Both the position numbers and the translations under genes were made by a program. The notes under the pieces are model-generated. The model made no database searches. It worked only from the letters and a program-made list of their open reading frames with translations, and had not been told where the DNA came from. 34,412 nucleotides of DNA from assembly GCA_019359375.1 (NCBI GenBank), contig JAHHHL010000059.1:1-34412 (forward strand), read 5' to 3'. Source of the DNA: Lyngbya sp. HA4199-MV5 (GTDB lineage: Bacteria; Cyanobacteriota; Cyanobacteriia; Leptolyngbyales; Leptolyngbyaceae). Positions 7,358 to 15,895 of this stretch are shown here, piece by piece. The stretch's first letter is position 1; the number at the start of each line of letters is the position of its first letter.

Positions 7358-8476
7358 ATGACTCATAACTCGCTACAAGAACGAAGTCTCTACCGTTCTG
7401 ACCCGGTTGCCTACTTTTTGGTCGAGAAGCTTGAATGCTCACGTATTAGTATTGTGGTGTGGTCAATTGCGCTTTCTGTTGCGCTTTCTCTCATCACGGC
7501 ATGGGTAAGCAACACAGTATGGTCGAAACCAGGACAGACAGGATTGCTGCAAGATTGGGTACCCTGGATTGCTGCGATCGTGATCAATCCAGTCATTTTT
7601 GGCTATTATTTGTGGAGCTTTCAGGCAACTGGCAAGGTTATTCAAAACCTCAAAGATTCTAAGGTCGTCGAAATCGCCGAATCAGACATAGGGCAAACAA
7701 TCTTAACTCTCTATTATCAAAAGTGGCGCGCTTTATTAGCGCTTGCTAGTGGTGTTGGTTTTAGTAGCTTTGTATTTTCTGCTCAGACCCATTTAGAAAA
7801 AAGTTGGGGTGGCTCAGGTTTCCTGCCAAACTTAAGTATTTCGATCGCTACCCTCGTCATTGTCTATGTGGGCAGTATGTTGATTCTCAACCTGATCAAC
7901 AACATTCAAATTTTTCACAAAATCTTTAAAGAGAAGACGCTTAACGTTAACCCGCTGCATCCCGATCGCTCTGGCGGACTCCGTTCTCTCAGTGATTACT
8001 CGCTCAAAACGGCATACCTGATTTCTATTTTAGGAGTCTGGACAGGTATTGTCGGCTACCAAATTATTACGCAAGGTAGCAAACAAGATTACTGGTATTT
8101 GGGTCTTATGGTTTTGCTATACATTGTTCTATCAGTTACGTGTTTTTTCGGACCTTTACTGACGGCTCATCAAGGCATGGAAAGAGCTAAGGAAGTTCTC
8201 CTCCATGAGATAGCCAAACAGTTTGAGTCAGATTACTCGCAAATTCATGGTGGCTTGAAGGAAGATGCAGAAACTCTCAAAAAAAGAACTGAAAAGATTC
8301 GAGAGTTACGTGCAGTTTATACAATGACGGATGAATTTCCTGTGTGGCCCTTCAATGTCCAAACGTTTCGTCGTTATCTGCTCACAGTCCCTGCTCCATT
8401 ACTTGCTCCCTTGCTAGGACTGCTTCAAAAAGCTTTGGGACTCTTGCTGAAGCAGTGGGGCATAAGCTTAGGATAG
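7358..8476 (+). CDS. Multi-pass membrane protein of unknown function
   Basis: This 372-residue protein has about six membrane segments (roughly residues 29-49, 68-86, 122-142, 158-180, 217-236 and 245-266). A long charged cytoplasmic helix follows (GMERAKEVLLHEIAKQFESDY to KKRTEKIRELRAVYTM), then a hydrophobic C-terminal segment. A conspicuous loop motif NPLHPDRSGGLRSL sits between segments 4 and 5, and FFGPLLTAHQGM ends segment 6. I have the impression that similar motifs occur in uncharacterised bacterial membrane proteins, but I cannot name a family. ATG 7358 lies 8 bp after the truncated antitoxin stop, so the two are probably co-transcribed. Both lie between the direct repeats at 7040 and 8513. 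Confidence 0.8.
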   Translation: MTHNSLQERSLYRSDPVAYFLVEKLECSRISIVVWSIALSVALSLITAWVSNTVWSKPGQTGLLQDWVPWIAAIVINPVIFGYYLWSFQATGKVIQNLKDSKVVEIAESDIGQTILTLYYQKWRALLALASGVGFSSFVFSAQTHLEKSWGGSGFLPNLSISIATLVIVYVGSMLILNLINNIQIFHKIFKEKTLNVNPLHPDRSGGLRSLSDYSLKTAYLISILGVWTGIVGYQIITQGSKQDYWYLGLMVLLYIVLSVTCFFGPLLTAHQGMERAKEVLLHEIAKQFESDYSQIHGGLKEDAETLKKRTEKIRELRAVYTMTDEFPVWPFNVQTFRRYLLTVPAPLLAPLLGLLQKALGLLLKQWGISLG

Positions 8477-8512
8477 CGATCGCGAAGCTGCCAATTAAGT
8501 AAAGTATGGCGA

Positions 8513-8550
8513 TCAACATCAGGGCTGAAGCGATTTCCTCTCCAAACTAA
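8513..8550 (+). repeat. Right copy of the 38-bp imperfect direct repeat
   Basis: This copy matches 7040-7077 (TCAACATCAG ... CCAAACTAA, 32 of 38 identical). It lies between the membrane-protein stop and the convergent S9 peptidase stop at 8557. Confidence 0.65.
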
Positions 8551-8556
8551 GCAGCG

Positions 8557-10479
8557 CTAGAGATTGTCGATCGCCACAGGTTCCACGTCATCCGCCATTG
8601 CAAAGCTAAACACTTTGGCGTAGAAGTAGAATTCACCGTCGAGTGTGCGTTTAATGTTTTCGGCTTTGCGGAAGCCGTGCTGTTCGCCTGCAAAGAGGAC
8701 ATAAGCAACGGGAAGCTTTTTGGCGCGGAGAGCATTGACCATCATTTCTGCCTGGTTGGGTGGCACAATCTTATCTTCATCACCCTGGAAGAAAATCACC
8801 GGACAGGAGAGGCGATCGGTGGCGTAAAGGGGCGATCGCTCACGATACAATGCCTCGGCTTCGGGATAGGGACCAATCAACCCATCCAGGTAACGAGCTT
8901 CAAACTTGTGAGTATCTTGTGCTAACGCTGCCAGGTCACTTACGCCATAAAAGCTGGCTCCTGCTTTGAACACGTTACGGAAGGTAAGCGCCGCCAGGGT
9001 TGTGTAGCCGCCCGCGCTGCCGCCATCAATCACGAGGCGATCGCCATCGACCCTGCCAGATTCGGCTAAGTATTTCGCACCATTAGCGCAGTCATCCACA
9101 TCCACAATGCCCCATTGCCGTTTCAGGCGTTCGCGGTACTCGCGTCCGTAACCCGTACTGCCGCCATAATTCACATCCAGCACGGCAAACCCGCGACTTG
9201 TCCAGTATTGAATTTTGAGGTTAAACACGGTTGAGGTTGAACCTGTGGGACCGCCATGACTTTTCACTAGCAGGGGTGGACGTTCCGCCGCTGGAGCCGC
9301 GTAATCTTGATTTTTGGGCGGGTAGAAGAAGCCGTAAGCGGTCAAGCCATTTTCGGTGGGAAAGGCGATCGACTGGGGGAGAGACAAATAGCCTGGATCG
9401 ATCGACAAACTGCTGGAACGGCGCAACACTTCGATTTGATTGGTTGCCAGATCCAATCGAGCGATCACACCCGGTTCCGTCGCTGACCCGGCATTAAAGT
9501 ACACCTGTCCGGCTGCGACGTGGATGCCGCCCATTTCGGTGTAAAGCGTTTCGAGGACGGTCAAGGCTTTGGTTTGCGTATCCAGGCTGGCAAGATAGGA
9601 AATGCCTTCTTTGCTGTAGGTGCAGATGAGGCGATCGCTCGACTCAAGGGCATGGTTGGAAATACCAAACACCCAATGAGGCGACCCAAATTCGGCTTCC
9701 ATCGGGCACAGCGGCTCAATGTCTCCCTGCCAGCGATAAAGGTTCCACCAGCCAGAACGATCGCTCACAAAATACAGCACACCGTCGGGCGACCACTGGG
9801 GTTCCAGTACCGATTCTTCTGCACCACCCGCAATTTTCTGTGGGGTTTCGAGGGAACCATCAGGAGCGATCGCCGCCACCCAAAGTTCTGTGCTGTCCCA
9901 GGGCATGTTGGGATGGTTCCAATTAATCCATGCCAGGTGGGAACCATTCGGGCTGAGGCGGGGAGACGAGTAGAAGTCGCTGCCAGAAACCAGGACGTGT
10001 TGCTCCATGCTGCCATTCAGACTCACGCTGGCGATCGTATTCACCGCTTCACTTTCGTCTGTGTGGTCTTCGCGCACGCAGATGAGCCGCTGCCGTTGAG
10101 CATCCATCACACCATCGGCGTAACGCCAAGCAATTTCAGGCGTGATCGCAACAGGTTCAGTACCAGCCTGTCGATACAGGCGTTGATCGGCAAAATTCGA
10201 GAAATAGACCGTTCCCTGATGGACGAGGTAGGAACCGCCGCCATATTCGTGGACGCGTGTTCGCACATTGAAGGGGGCAGGGGTGATGTCGATCGTCTGT
10301 CCATCGGGTGTCCGTTTCACCACCACATTCCGTCCGGCTTCGGTAGGGCGTAGCTCCGTCCAGTACACATCTTCACCATCGAGCCGCACACCGCCGAGAC
10401 CGATCGTGCCTGCGACGATGAGATCAGAGGTGATGGGAGATTTCCAGGAGCCGTAGGGAGTTGTGTGGAAGGGAGACAT
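8557..10479 (-). CDS. S9 family (prolyl oligopeptidase-like) serine peptidase
   Basis: The 640-residue protein has an N-terminal beta-propeller (about residues 1-370; repeated strands such as [17 protein letters not shown] and [16 protein letters not shown]) and a C-terminal alpha/beta-hydrolase domain. The nucleophile is Ser488 in [15 protein letters not shown], the acid is in [12 protein letters not shown], and the His is in [21 protein letters not shown] is the oxyanion-hole region. Such enzymes cleave short peptides after proline, alanine or similar residues; no signal peptide is seen, so it is probably cytoplasmic. The frame continues 32 codons upstream of ATG 10479, but that extension is encoded by the CT-rich repeat and is not family-like. 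No classical ribosome-binding site precedes 10479. The gene is transcribed toward the accessory block. Confidence 0.93.
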   Translation of the reverse strand: MSPFHTTPYGSWKSPITSDLIVAGTIGLGGVRLDGEDVYWTELRPTEAGRNVVVKRTPDGQTIDITPAPFNVRTRVHEYGGGSYLVHQGTVYFSNFADQRLYRQAGTEPVAITPEIAWRYADGVMDAQRQRLICVREDHTDESEAVNTIASVSLNGSMEQHVLVSGSDFYSSPRLSPNGSHLAWINWNHPNMPWDSTELWVAAIAPDGSLETPQKIAGGAEESVLEPQWSPDGVLYFVSDRSGWWNLYRWQGDIEPLCPMEAEFGSPHWVFGISNHALESSDRLICTYSKEGISYLASLDTQTKALTVLETLYTEMGGIHVAAGQVYFNAGSATEPGVIARLDLATNQIEVLRRSSSLSIDPGYLSLPQSIAFPTENGLTAYGFFYPPKNQDYAAPAAERPPLLVKSHGGPTGSTSTVFNLKIQYWTSRGFAVLDVNYGGSTGYGREYRERLKRQWGIVDVDDCANGAKYLAESGRVDGDRLVIDGGSAGGYTTLAALTFRNVFKAGASFYGVSDLAALAQDTHKFEARYLDGLIGPYPEAEALYRERSPLYATDRLSCPVIFFQGDEDKIVPPNQAEMMVNALRAKKLPVAYVLFAGEQHGFRKAENIKRTLDGEFYFYAKVFSFAMADDVEPVAIDNL

Positions 10480-10485
10480 GAGGTT

Positions 10486-10570
10486 AGGGATGGGATGGGA
10501 GAAGGCAGGAGGCAGAGGGCAGGAGGCAGACGGTGGGAAGAAGCAGAGGGAGCAGGGGAAGCAGAAGAGG
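10486..10570 (-). repeat. Purine/pyrimidine spacer repeat before the S9 peptidase gene
   Basis: On the + strand this reads GGGATGGGAGAAGGCAGGAG followed by GGCAGAGGGCAGGAGGCAGA units; on the coding (minus) strand it is a C/T tract ending just before the start codon of the S9 gene. It belongs to the GGCAGAAGG family scattered through the spacers of this window. AACTCAAAACTCAAAACT at about 10578-10597 is a small tandem repeat beside it. Confidence 0.75.
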
Positions 10571-10630
10571 CTCAATCAAAACTCAAAACTCAAAACTTCC
10601 ATGCTGACCGGAAGGTTGAGTCACCAACGC

Positions 10631-11425
10631 TTACTGTAGCGCGATCGCATCAGCCTTGAGATCCTGAACGATGGCTGCAAAAATGGTGTCGATGGTTTGT
10701 TTCGCTGCCGCAAATTTGGGTACACTCCAGGTGGGTGGCTGCGATCGCTCCAGTTCATCCTCATTAAGGTAGGTGTGATAGTGCACTTCAATTTGCAGCG
10801 CTTCAACCCCAGTCATCTGACCATAGTGACCTGTGATATAACCACCATTAAAAACCTTGTTTCGCACGACTGGATAGTAGCGACTGAACTGCTTTTCGAC
10901 GGTTGTGATGAGAAACTCCGAGCAGGTTTTGCCATTGCGATCGCCTAAGCAAATTGCTTCTGTAATGGGGCCAAAAAAGCTGTGCAGATCTAACAAATAA
11001 ACCTTGCCGAACGCCGCAATCTTCGCGTCAAGAATCGCCTTAAGTTTCTGATGGTAAGGCGTGTAGAAGGTTTCAATGCGTTCCTTTAGCTGTTCTGGGC
11101 TTGGCATCGTGGCATAAATGGGTTGACCAAAGGCCGTTTGTTCTGGAATAACCGAAGCCCAAAAGTTGCCAAAAATGGGGTCTTGTAGCGGACGATTGAG
11201 ATCTACCACATAACGGCTGTGAGTCGCTTGCAAAACAGTAATGCCCAAGGCAGGCAGCGATCGATACAACTGATCCAGATGCCAGTCGGTGTTAGGCAAT
11301 GATTGAAGTCGGGTTCGGGTGAATTGGGCGGCAATCGCCTCTGGAACAACCATGCCGCTGTGAGGCAGATTGGCGACGATCGGCACGGCTTGCCCTTGCG
11401 GCGGATAGAGAATAAACGGTTCCAT
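10631..11425 (-). CDS. N-formylglutamate amidohydrolase family protein
   Basis: This 264-residue protein has the family pattern: PIVANLPHSGMVVPE near the N-terminus (His as zinc ligand), NTDWHLDQLY (acidic residues), THSRYVVDLNRPLQDP, KVYLLDLHSFFG with Asp-Leu-His, and GYITGHYGQMTGVEALQIEVH near the end. The family hydrolyses N-formyl-L-glutamate to formate and glutamate in histidine breakdown, but in cyanobacteria no hut operon is visible nearby, so the true substrate may be another N-acyl amino acid or peptide. ATG 11425 (MEPFILYPP) is chosen; the frame runs 70 codons further upstream through a palindromic repeat and lacks family features. It may share a transcript with the S9 gene 150 bp downstream. 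Confidence 0.9.
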   Translation of the reverse strand: MEPFILYPPQGQAVPIVANLPHSGMVVPEAIAAQFTRTRLQSLPNTDWHLDQLYRSLPALGITVLQATHSRYVVDLNRPLQDPIFGNFWASVIPEQTAFGQPIYATMPSPEQLKERIETFYTPYHQKLKAILDAKIAAFGKVYLLDLHSFFGPITEAICLGDRNGKTCSEFLITTVEKQFSRYYPVVRNKVFNGGYITGHYGQMTGVEALQIEVHYHTYLNEDELERSQPPTWSVPKFAAAKQTIDTIFAAIVQDLKADAIALQ

Positions 11426-11483
11426 ACGGTGCGGAGCAACATGCCAGGGACAGCACGATAGTTTGGACATCAACCCACCATTG

Positions 11484-11510
11484 TAGGGGTACGGCATTGC
11501 CATGCCCCTA
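11484..11510. repeat. Small palindromic intergenic repeat (copy 1)
   Basis: TAGGGGTACGGCATTGCC followed by ATGCCCCTA forms a hairpin of about 12 bp with one mismatch. A second, related copy lies at 32081-32104. It is a short dispersed palindrome of the kind common in cyanobacterial spacers; it could also fold in RNA upstream of the amidohydrolase start. Confidence 0.7.
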
Positions 11511-11623
11511 CCCAGCAATGGAGATCTGCACCACCCATTCTTTAAGGCATGTGAGCAAGCGATCGCGTTTTTAACTTTGATAGGGCAGACTGTGGTTGCA
11601 CCGCTCGTTCTGGATACTTGCCC

Positions 11624-14600
11624 ATGCGCCGCCATAATGATTGGAAGGTCAGCGTTGTCCTCTTCGTTTTAACGCTGATTCTCTCTATGGGTTTTTTCCC
11701 GACTAGCGGCAGTGTGTTGCGATCGTCAGCAGTCACCCAAGCTCCCGCATCCCAACCGTCTGATACTCGCAAAGCCGAGGCGGACAAACTTTTGCAACAG
11801 GGCATCGCCGAGTTTGATGAGGGTCACTATGAAGCGGCGGCTACGCTTTATCAGCAAGCGTTAACGCTCTATCAAGCCATTCCTGACCAAACGGGCATCG
11901 GTGGTGCCCTCATGGAACTGGGACTGACCTACGCCACGTTGGGAGACTACGATCGCGCTGTCGATTCCTATCAAAAGAGTTTGGCGATCGCGCGGGCTAT
12001 CCCAGATCAAAACCTGGAAGCTACCACATTAAACAGCCTGGGCTTTGTCTATGAAGATCGGGGTGATTATCCGCAGGCGCTGACGCTGTATGAGCAAAGT
12101 TTGGCGATCGCGCGGGCACTCAAAAATCGCTTTCTAGAAGGTCGGGTATTGGGCAATGTGGGCAACGCCTATGCGGGATTGTCGGACTATGCCAAAGCGG
12201 TGGAGGTCTATCAGCAGCGGCTCACCATTGCGCGAGAACTCAAGGATCAACGGGGCTTGGGCACCGCATTAGGAAATCTTGGCAGCGCTTACAAATCGCT
12301 GGGGGAATTTGTTCAGGCGATGGAGCATTACCAGCAGAGTTTGACGATCGCCCGCACCCTGAACGATCGCATGGGGGAAAGCATTGGGTTGAGCAAACTG
12401 GGCAGCATTGCCGTTGCAGAAGGTGACTATCCCAGGGCGATCGACTACTACCAGCAAAGCCTCAAATTGGCGCAAGACATCAAATTTCTGTATGGGCAGG
12501 GTTCGGTGCTGGAGCAGTTGGGCAATGTGTACAAGGCACAGCAGGATTACCCGAAAGCGATCGCACGCTACGAGCAAAGTTTGGCGATCGCCCAGCAAAT
12601 TAAAAACTACGGCATGGTGCGGCGGTTACTCAAGGCAAAGGGCGAGGTCTACCGCAATCAAGGCAAAACGGCTCAGGCGTTGGCACTCTATGAGCAAAAT
12701 TTGACGTTGGCGCAACAGGTCAACGATCGCGCGGGAGAAGCCACTTCGTGGGAAGACTTAGCCACGTTTTACTACCAGACTAGCCAGTTTCCCAAAGCGG
12801 CAGAAGCGGCTCAGAAAAGCCTGACGATCGCCCGTGAGCGCAAAAACCGCAAGCAAGAAGGGGCAGCCCTGCGCGTATTGGGAACGGTCTCCTTTGCAGA
12901 GGGCAATTACGATGCGGCGATCGCCACGCTTCAGCAAAGTCTGACCCTTGCCAGAACCAACAACGATGCGATCGAAGAAGGCGGCGTTCTCAATAATCTG
13001 AGCGTGGTGTCCCGTGAGATGGGCGCTTACGACAAAGCCTTTGCCAGTGCCGAACAAAGTTTGGCGATCGCCCGTGCCCGCAAAAATCGCACCCTGGAGC
13101 AGGCGGCGCTCAGCAGTCTTGGCTCTGCCTTTGCCAGCCTGGGTGTTTATGGCAAGGCGATCAAGATTCATGAGCAAAGTCTCGCTCTCGCAAAGCAGGT
13201 GGGCGATCGCATCGGTGAACATGTGTCGTTGGGCAATCTGGGCATTGCGTATCTTGCCGTCAACAACCCGCGCAAAGGCGAGGCATACATCCAGACAAAA
13301 CTCAAAATTACCCGCGAAATCGTCGATCGAGTGGGCGAAAGTGGCGCTTTGAGCAATCTGGGTCTCGTCTATGATGACCAGGGCGACTATTCCAAAGCCA
13401 TTGAAGCCTCCCAGCAGTCCCTTACCATCTCACAGGCTATTGGCAATCGGTTGGGTGAAGCCATCACGCTGGGCAATCTGGGCTTAATCTATGACACGCT
13501 GGGCGATTACCCCAAAGCCACCACCTACCAGCAAAAGCGCTTAGCGTTAACCCGATCGCTCAACGATCGACAGGGCGAAGCGCAGGCACTACTCAACCTG
13601 GGCAAGATCGATGCCGCCCAGGGAAAATGGAAGTCCGCGATCGCCTTCTATGAGCAGAGCCTGACCATTACCAGAGCCATCCGCGATCGATCGGGGGAAG
13701 GTATGGCGCTGAACAATCTTGGTAGCGTGTGGTTTGAAGCGGGCAATCTGCCAGTAGCCGAGCAGCACTTACGCCAGAGCATTGACGTGTGGGAATCGCT
13801 TCGGGCAGGATTGGGCAATGACGATGCCAGCAAAGTCTCGCTATTTGACGTGCAGGCACTCACCTATCGCACCTTACAAAAGGTCTTGATTGCTCGACAG
13901 CAACCCGAAGCTGCGCTGGAAATTGCGGAACGTGGTCGTGCCCGTGCCTTTGTGGAACTGCTGGCTGCACGAGTGGCAGAGCAACACACGACCCCTGGGA
14001 GCGATCGCCCCATCCCAGCACCGACTATCCCTACTGATGAGACACTCCTACCAGAGACACTCAAGGACGCGGTGCGATCGCCTACGGTGGCTCAAATCAA
14101 ACAAATCGCTCAACAGCAAAATGCCACCCTGGTGGAATATTCCATTCTTTATGAGAATGCGAAGGTCGATGGTCGCAACACGGCGCAAGAATCTCAACTG
14201 CTCATCTGGGTCGTACAACCCACCGGAACTATCACACTTCGACAGGTCGATCTGCGATCGCTGTGGTCAAGACAGACGGAGTTGGCGCAGCAGACGCTCA
14301 CCAGTCTCGTCAGCAATAGCCGTAGCATTATCGGTGCAGGGGGACGGGGCACCAACTTAGAAGGAACTACCCTGACCAGAGAAGAGCGCCGTCAGCAAAA
14401 GCGGAACAAATACTTACAGCAACTCCATCAACTGCTCATTCAACCGATCGCCGACTTGCTGCCCTCTGATCCCAACGCGCATGTCATTTTCATGCCCCAG
14501 TCATCGCTCTTCCTGGTGCCATTCCCGGCGCTCGTAGATGCGAAAGGGCAATACCTGATCCAGCAGCACACTCTGTCGATCGCGCCCTCTATGCAAGTGC

Positions 14601-15277
14601 TGGACTTTACCCATCGCCTGGAAGCAGAAGACAGTCCATCCGTGAACGCAAGCGATCGCCCATCTGCCGTCGTCGTTGGCAATCCCACCATGCCCTCCAT
14701 CACGGTTGAGGCAGGACAACCGCCCGAACAGTTGGCAGACCTGCCTGGTGCTGAAAAAGAAGCCACCGCGATCGCCACCCTTCTGCAAACCCAACCCCTC
14801 ACCGGAAAGCAGGCAACCAAAGCAACCGTGGTGCCGCAAATGGCGCGTGCTCGCATTGTGCATCTCGCCACACATGGTCTGCTGGATGACTTTAAGGGAC
14901 TGGGTGTGCCGGGTGCGATCGCCCTCGCTCCGACGGGTGCCGATAACGGGCTTCTCACCTCCAGCGAAATTCTGGCACTGAAACTCAAGGCACAACTGGT
15001 GGTTCTAAGCGCCTGCGATACGGGACGTGGTGCCATTACGGGCGATGGGGTGATTGGGCTGTCACGCTCGGTCATTTTGGCAGGCGTACCCAGTGTAATT
15101 GTCACCCTCTGGAGCATTCCCGATGCACCTACCGCAACCCTGATGACGGAGTTCTACCGCCACCTGCCGCTTCAATCTGGCAAAGCGCAGGCACTCCGAC
15201 AGGCGATGTTAGCAACCCTGAAGGACTATCCCAACCCGATCGACTGGGCTGCCTTCACCCTCGTTGGCGAACCTTAA
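11624..15277 (+). CDS. Exported TPR-CHAT protein (caspase-like protease domain)
   Basis: This 1,217-residue protein has an N-terminal signal or anchor helix (VSVVLFVLTLILSMGFF). Then come about eighteen tandem tetratricopeptide repeats of about 40 residues (core YEQSLAIARxLxDRxGE, spanning roughly 60-730), a linker, and a C-terminal CHAT domain (about 880-1217). The caspase-like dyad is present: His1084 in VHLATHGLLDD and Cys1131 in VVLSACDTGRG. CHAT proteins are clan CD peptidases or scaffolds; in cyanobacteria TPR-CHAT proteins are common and mostly uncharacterised. The signal sequence implies action outside the cytoplasm. ATG 11624 is preferred to TTG 11618. The gene stands alone, 147 bp before a toxin-antitoxin patch. 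The repeats are near-identical in places, including four AGTTTGGCGATCGC stretches, which suggests internal duplication. Confidence 0.93.
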   Translation: MRRHNDWKVSVVLFVLTLILSMGFFPTSGSVLRSSAVTQAPASQPSDTRKAEADKLLQQGIAEFDEGHYEAAATLYQQALTLYQAIPDQTGIGGALMELGLTYATLGDYDRAVDSYQKSLAIARAIPDQNLEATTLNSLGFVYEDRGDYPQALTLYEQSLAIARALKNRFLEGRVLGNVGNAYAGLSDYAKAVEVYQQRLTIARELKDQRGLGTALGNLGSAYKSLGEFVQAMEHYQQSLTIARTLNDRMGESIGLSKLGSIAVAEGDYPRAIDYYQQSLKLAQDIKFLYGQGSVLEQLGNVYKAQQDYPKAIARYEQSLAIAQQIKNYGMVRRLLKAKGEVYRNQGKTAQALALYEQNLTLAQQVNDRAGEATSWEDLATFYYQTSQFPKAAEAAQKSLTIARERKNRKQEGAALRVLGTVSFAEGNYDAAIATLQQSLTLARTNNDAIEEGGVLNNLSVVSREMGAYDKAFASAEQSLAIARARKNRTLEQAALSSLGSAFASLGVYGKAIKIHEQSLALAKQVGDRIGEHVSLGNLGIAYLAVNNPRKGEAYIQTKLKITREIVDRVGESGALSNLGLVYDDQGDYSKAIEASQQSLTISQAIGNRLGEAITLGNLGLIYDTLGDYPKATTYQQKRLALTRSLNDRQGEAQALLNLGKIDAAQGKWKSAIAFYEQSLTITRAIRDRSGEGMALNNLGSVWFEAGNLPVAEQHLRQSIDVWESLRAGLGNDDASKVSLFDVQALTYRTLQKVLIARQQPEAALEIAERGRARAFVELLAARVAEQHTTPGSDRPIPAPTIPTDETLLPETLKDAVRSPTVAQIKQIAQQQNATLVEYSILYENAKVDGRNTAQESQLLIWVVQPTGTITLRQVDLRSLWSRQTELAQQTLTSLVSNSRSIIGAGGRGTNLEGTTLTREERRQQKRNKYLQQLHQLLIQPIADLLPSDPNAHVIFMPQSSLFLVPFPALVDAKGQYLIQQHTLSIAPSMQVLDFTHRLEAEDSPSVNASDRPSAVVVGNPTMPSITVEAGQPPEQLADLPGAEKEATAIATLLQTQPLTGKQATKATVVPQMARARIVHLATHGLLDDFKGLGVPGAIALAPTGADNGLLTSSEILALKLKAQLVVLSACDTGRGAITGDGVIGLSRSVILAGVPSVIVTLWSIPDAPTATLMTEFYRHLPLQSGKAQALRQAMLATLKDYPNPIDWAAFTLVGEP

Positions 15278-15321
15278 AACGGGTGCATACCTGTGCCAAT
15301 CTAACTCGAAGGAACCCAACA

Positions 15322-15356
15322 ACTTCAATAAAATGGTAGGAAGCGCTAACGTAGAA
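15322..15356 (+). repeat. 35-bp direct repeat upstream of toxin-antitoxin module 1
   Basis: The sequence from ACTTCAATAAAATGG to CGTAGAA matches 15841-15875 at 30 of 35 positions. Each copy precedes an antitoxin gene, so it is probably a shared promoter or operator carried along when the module was duplicated. AAAATG and spacing to the genes fit a promoter, but no clear -35 is seen. Confidence 0.6.
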
Positions 15357-15423
15357 GCAGAACAAGCTTTAATCTAAAAAAAGCTGTATTTTTTGCAGCA
15401 GTAAACACTTCATTCTATGAGCG

Positions 15424-15567
15424 ATGAACACGAAAGAAACAATCCTCCATGAATTGGAGCAAACACCAGACGCGCTTCTCGGAGAAGTGCTTCACTATTT
15501 ACTTTACCTCAAAGCAATACCTGAAGAGGAAGAGGAAGATTTAGCGGATATTCGCACCATACGCTGA
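15424..15567 (+). CDS. Short antitoxin (DUF2281-like) of module 1, C-terminus shortened
   Basis: This 47-residue protein begins MNTKETILHELEQTPDALLG and continues EVLHYLLYLKAI, which resembles the N-terminal helix pair of DUF2281-type antitoxins. A Glu-rich stretch then leads to EDLADIRTIR. The motif DLADIR also occurs in the antitoxin of the second module (ADLADIRAAREDIKHNGTVS), where it continues for about 25 residues; here translation stops just after it, so the toxin-binding end seems lost. The stop TGA overlaps the ATG of the following (broken) toxin gene. This ORF is below usual length cut-offs but has a plausible start, conserved motif and context. Confidence 0.65.
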   Translation: MNTKETILHELEQTPDALLGEVLHYLLYLKAIPEEEEEDLADIRTIR

Positions 15568-15824
15568 TGTGTCGTGTTGAGGTCTCCAAGACGGCTCAAC
15601 GTCAGCTTAAAAAATTAGACGACAGCTTGCGTATAGCGCTTTCAGATGCAATCAATGAGCTTGCCATTAATCCCCGTCCCACTGGTGTGACCAACTAAAC
15701 AGGTAAAGATGACGTTTACCGCATTCGTCGGGGTGAATATCGAATTCTATACGAAATCCATGATGATGTTCTTGTTGTGTTGGTGTTTAAAGTTGGGCAC
15801 CGCCGGGAAGTTTATAGAGGTTAG
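15567..15824 (+). pseudogene. RelE/ParE-type toxin gene with a premature stop
   Basis: Reading from ATG 15567, the frame gives CRVEVSKTAQRQLKKLDDSL ... NPRPTGVTN, then TAA at 15696-15698 (codon 44). It then continues in the same frame as TGKDDVYRIRRGEYRILYEI ... VGHRREVYRG and stops at 15822. The two parts together align end to end with the intact 86-residue toxin at 16234-16494; the stop sits where that protein has Met45, so a single-base change (for example TTA to TAA) explains it. The catalytic-type residues (YRIRRGEYR, HRREVYR) lie after the stop, so the product should be inactive. The start overlaps the antitoxin stop. Loss of the toxin fits decay of the antitoxin C-terminus. Confidence 0.85.
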
Positions 15825-15840
15825 TTCAGCAGGGGAGCCT

Positions 15841-15875
15841 ACTTCAGCAAAATGCTAGGAAGCACTAATGTAGAA
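15841..15875 (+). repeat. 35-bp direct repeat upstream of toxin-antitoxin module 2
   Basis: This is the second copy of the element at 15322-15356 (ACTTCAGCAAAATGC ... TGTAGAA). It lies 20 bp before the ATG of the HicB-like antitoxin, in the position expected for its promoter or operator. Confidence 0.6.
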
Positions 15876-15895
15876 ATAAATTCGTGAGACGTGCC

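Noticed and set aside
9520-10353. 277-codon open frame antisense to the S9 peptidase
   Set aside because: It lies entirely inside a well-supported peptidase gene and its translation has no recognisable features.
10480-10575. N-terminal extension of the S9 peptidase (Cys/Pro/Ser-rich)
   Set aside because: It is encoded by the GGCAGGAGG spacer repeat and is absent from the expected domain layout.
11800-13800. Periodic 120-bp repeats considered as a CRISPR-like or satellite array
   Set aside because: The periodicity is the 40-residue TPR unit in a continuous reading frame.
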